Below, one piece after another: positions 33,951 to 36,459 of a stretch of DNA of 36,459 nt. The translations under genes were made by a program, and so were the position numbers. Source of the stretch: an uncultured Arenicella sp. (GTDB taxonomy: Bacteria; Pseudomonadota; Gammaproteobacteria; Arenicellales; Arenicellaceae). The DNA lies in the NCBI GenBank assembly GCA_905479805.1, contig CAJQNY010000070.1, positions 1 to 36,459 of the forward strand, read 5' to 3'. The notes below the pieces were generated by a model that worked only from the letters and a program-made list of their open reading frames with translations, had not been told where the DNA came from and did not search any database. Position 1 is the first letter of the stretch, and each line of letters starts with the position of its first letter.

Positions 33951-35864
33951 TTAACCGTTACGGTAGATGCCTGCCGGGTAGTCGTCACACCCTAGTTCAC
34001 TGTATTCAGTCGGATCCCAATAATCACTGGCCTGGTAACCATGTAAAAAGAGCGCGGCATAGGCTTCGCAGCGTTCCGATTGTGATCCAAAATCCGGGTC
34101 GGCCGTAAGCTGCGCTTTTATATCCACCACACGGTTGCGTATTTCCGCCATCCTTATCCCATGATCTTCTGGACTATCAAATACTAATAGATTATCGCCC
34201 TCGGGTTGCCATTGTTGCCACACAGGCAGCTTCCCGCTACGCCCCCTTCCTGGCGTGCCGTTGTAAGCAAACTCTGCCCAATACTCCATCATTGCCATTG
34301 ATAGTGAATTTCGGCCAGGAGCATTCGCTTTATTTAGTAACGGGCCCAAAGGTGCGCCACCGATGAAGTCGCCAAACACGAAACTTATTTCCAAGCCATG
34401 TGCCGCTCCTATTAAACTTGGCATATCAGCCAACCAATTATTTGGCGAGTCATCCCAATCAAAACGATAGGCAAAAACTTTAGACGCTCCATGCTTAGTA
34501 ATTAGCGCAGCAGGTTCATCAACGGCGCCTGCCTTCCAATTTTGTGACACATAGTCAGAGATTCGCTGATACTTGCTCTCATCTATGATCCGAGGAAAGA
34601 CGCCCAACAGATTATCGACAAGTTCATCATCACCCATCATAAACAACTTATTCTCATCACGATTCGCGCCAACGATGAGTGGTACCGCATTGTAGGTTCC
34701 AGCTTGACTAAGGCTCTGCAGCACCGATGCTTTAGGTATTACGTGCCCGTCACGAACAATTCTAGCGACTCTAATCTCATCCGCTTCTCCGAGATTGTTT
34801 GATGCCAGACTCATGAGGGAATCCGCTGATTCAGCGCGCATAAGCTCTAACAATTCAGCGGCGTTAGATGATTCAATTCTTGATTTTATTTCGACTGCGG
34901 TTTCATTCGGAAATCGATGGCTGAACACTAGGTTCAGCAGAGCGTTGGAGCTGTTCTTCAATCCGGAAATTGGTTTTCCGGCTGCGTCTTCAGGCAAGTC
35001 TTCTGCAAGAGACAACAACGTCGTATCAGCGCTGCCGCTTTGTGATATCGCCTTATGAAACAGGCCTGCGGCAAGCGGTGAAGCCAACATAGAGAATACA
35101 TTTTTACCTCCAGCTGACTCGCCAAAGATAGTGACATTGGAGGGGTCGCCACCAAATTGTTCGATATTGTTTTGCACCCATTTGAGCCCAGCAATAATAT
35201 CTAATGTTCCAAAGTTACCTGAAGCATCTTCTAAATTGTTTGCTTGCTCGCGTATTGAAGAGTGACTCAACCAACCCATCAAACCTAAACGATAATTTAG
35301 CAACACCACAACCACATCTTGTGCCCCAGCTAAATGATGTGCTTGATAACTGTTAGCGGTGCCTGAGTCGTTCCCGCCCCCGTGAATCCAGACCATCACG
35401 GGCCGTTTCTTTTCGGGCACATCTTTAGACACGATCTCTTTCGGGGCCCAAAGATTCAAATACAAACAATCTTCAGAGCCAACAATATCGCCCTGCTCAC
35501 CTTCAACGCCAGCCAATCGCCCCCAATATTGCACGCACGGATTACCGTGTTCGGTCGCTTGGTAAACGTCATTCCACCTGTCTACAGTTTGTGGTGCTCG
35601 CCACCGCAATTCTCCCACTGGCGCCTTCGCAAAAGGGACCCCAAGCCACGCTTGGGTGTCATAGGCATCACTGAATCCAACGATAGAACCACTATCAATT
35701 GTTCGCAAAGAGTCTTCATCGACTATTCTTGCCCCTTCATAATACAAGCCTCCAGTACTTGGCTCAGAAAGTGATGGTGACTCATTCACCTTAAAATACC
35801 CGAAAGCCATTAATGACGTTAGCAATACAAGGCCTATTACCACAAAGATTATTTTTTTGATCAT
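33951..35864 (-). CDS. Carboxylesterase/lipase family protein (type-B carboxylesterase)
   Basis: N-terminal membrane anchor/signal; YLGVPFAKAP-like WLGVPFAKAPVGELRWRAPQ, SEDCLYLNLWAP, VMVWIHGGGNDSG, TIFGESAGGKNVFSML (GxSxG). Confidence 0.9.
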   Translation of the reverse strand: MIKKIIFVVIGLVLLTSLMAFGYFKVNESPSLSEPSTGGLYYEGARIVDEDSLRTIDSGSIVGFSDAYDTQAWLGVPFAKAPVGELRWRAPQTVDRWNDVYQATEHGNPCVQYWGRLAGVEGEQGDIVGSEDCLYLNLWAPKEIVSKDVPEKKRPVMVWIHGGGNDSGTANSYQAHHLAGAQDVVVVLLNYRLGLMGWLSHSSIREQANNLEDASGNFGTLDIIAGLKWVQNNIEQFGGDPSNVTIFGESAGGKNVFSMLASPLAAGLFHKAISQSGSADTTLLSLAEDLPEDAAGKPISGLKNSSNALLNLVFSHRFPNETAVEIKSRIESSNAAELLELMRAESADSLMSLASNNLGEADEIRVARIVRDGHVIPKASVLQSLSQAGTYNAVPLIVGANRDENKLFMMGDDELVDNLLGVFPRIIDESKYQRISDYVSQNWKAGAVDEPAALITKHGASKVFAYRFDWDDSPNNWLADMPSLIGAAHGLEISFVFGDFIGGAPLGPLLNKANAPGRNSLSMAMMEYWAEFAYNGTPGRGRSGKLPVWQQWQPEGDNLLVFDSPEDHGIRMAEIRNRVVDIKAQLTADPDFGSQSERCEAYAALFLHGYQASDYWDPTEYSELGCDDYPAGIYRNG

Positions 35865-35873
35865 AGCTATCTT

Positions 35874-36459
35874 CTATAACTGGAATTGGCGCGCGGCGAG
35901 GTCGCGCATGATTTCTTCGGAGCCGCCACCGATAGAGTTGACTCTAACTTCCCGATAAATTCTCTCAACCTTACTGCCCCGCAAATAGGACGCTCCGCCT
36001 AAAATTTGGCTTGCTTCACGAGCGCAAAACTCCATCGTCTCACTCGCCTGAACTTTCAACAAAGCAAGGTCAGCCACATCGGGACGGCCGGCCATCACTT
36101 CACGTGTAGTATGTTGCGCATAAGCCTGGGTAGCGTTAATTCGTTGTTTCATTTGCGCGATTTTATGTCTAATGACTTGATGCTTTGATAGCGGTTTACC
36201 AAAGGTTTGGCGCTGCTTTGCCCATTCAACAGCTTCGACCAAACAACAACGGGCCGCACCTTCCATGCTGTAAACCATGCCCAAACGTTCACTGTTAAAA
36301 TTATTCATTATGACAAGGAACCCCTGCCCTTCAACACCAATTAAGTGACTTTTGGGGACTCGAACATCATCAAAGTAAATTGTCGCGGTATCGGAACACC
36401 ACCAACCCTGCTTTTTGTCTAAAGGCGTGCGTGATACTCCAGGCGTATCCATAGGAATC
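35874..36459 (-). CDS. Acyl-CoA dehydrogenase, C-terminal part (5' truncated by window edge)
   Basis: FDDVRVPKSHLIGVEGQGFLVIMNNFNSERLGMVYSMEGAARCCLVEAVEWAKQRQTFGKPLSKHQVIRHKIAQM...QILGGASYLRGSKVERIYREVRVNSIGGGSEEIMRDLAARQ; frame stays open to base 36459. Confidence 0.92.
   Translation of the reverse strand, partial: IPMDTPGVSRTPLDKKQGWWCSDTATIYFDDVRVPKSHLIGVEGQGFLVIMNNFNSERLGMVYSMEGAARCCLVEAVEWAKQRQTFGKPLSKHQVIRHKIAQMKQRINATQAYAQHTTREVMAGRPDVADLALLKVQASETMEFCAREASQILGGASYLRGSKVERIYREVRVNSIGGGSEEIMRDLAARQFQL

Noticed and set aside
25907-36459. Genomic-island boundary or integrase-associated cargo
   Set aside because: No integrase, transposase, tRNA attachment site or terminal repeats found; gene content fits ordinary chromosomal accessory metabolism and efflux.

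Overview
This 36.5 kb window looks like a chromosomal accessory or metabolic region of a Gammaproteobacterium, probably marine-type; that assignment is inference from gene families and moderate-to-low GC. There are no rRNAs, tRNAs, CRISPR arrays or transposases that I can support. Gene blocks, left to right: (1) tail of a CARDB-type secreted protein, a DUF2058 (YaiL-like) protein, a CPA-type cation/proton antiporter, a carboxymuconolactone-decarboxylase-like protein and a small secreted protein. (2) A BetI/TetR-type regulator divergent from an oxidative cluster: a gamma-butyrobetaine-dioxygenase-like 2OG-Fe oxygenase, a TMADH-like FMN/4Fe-4S flavoprotein, a Rieske oxygenase alpha subunit and a CYP153-like P450. 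A clear sigma70 promoter overlapped by a palindromic operator lies in front of it. (3) A porin / FMN-binding / PepSY cluster preceded by a Fur-box-like palindrome. (4) An MMPL/RND exporter. (5) A 7TM protein with an apparent C-terminal Fis-type HTH, divergent from an agmatinase-family gene. (6) A class V aminotransferase, two small membrane proteins and a Baeyer-Villiger-type monooxygenase, divergent from an AraC regulator, with an 18-bp direct repeat between them. (7) MscS, then a class D beta-lactamase divergent from an MBL-fold hydrolase. (8) A tight operon of an SBP-TolC fusion outer-membrane factor, an RND adaptor, an RND pump and a DUF1704/QEGLA metallopeptidase-like protein. (9) A type-B carboxylesterase and a truncated acyl-CoA dehydrogenase. 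The best candidates for something undescribed are the multi-oxygenase cluster (block 2), the SBP-TolC RND system with its DUF1704 gene (block 8), the putative iron-regulated porin/flavin system (block 3) and the membrane-anchored Fis-HTH protein (block 5). All functional calls are from reading motifs by eye; no database search was run.
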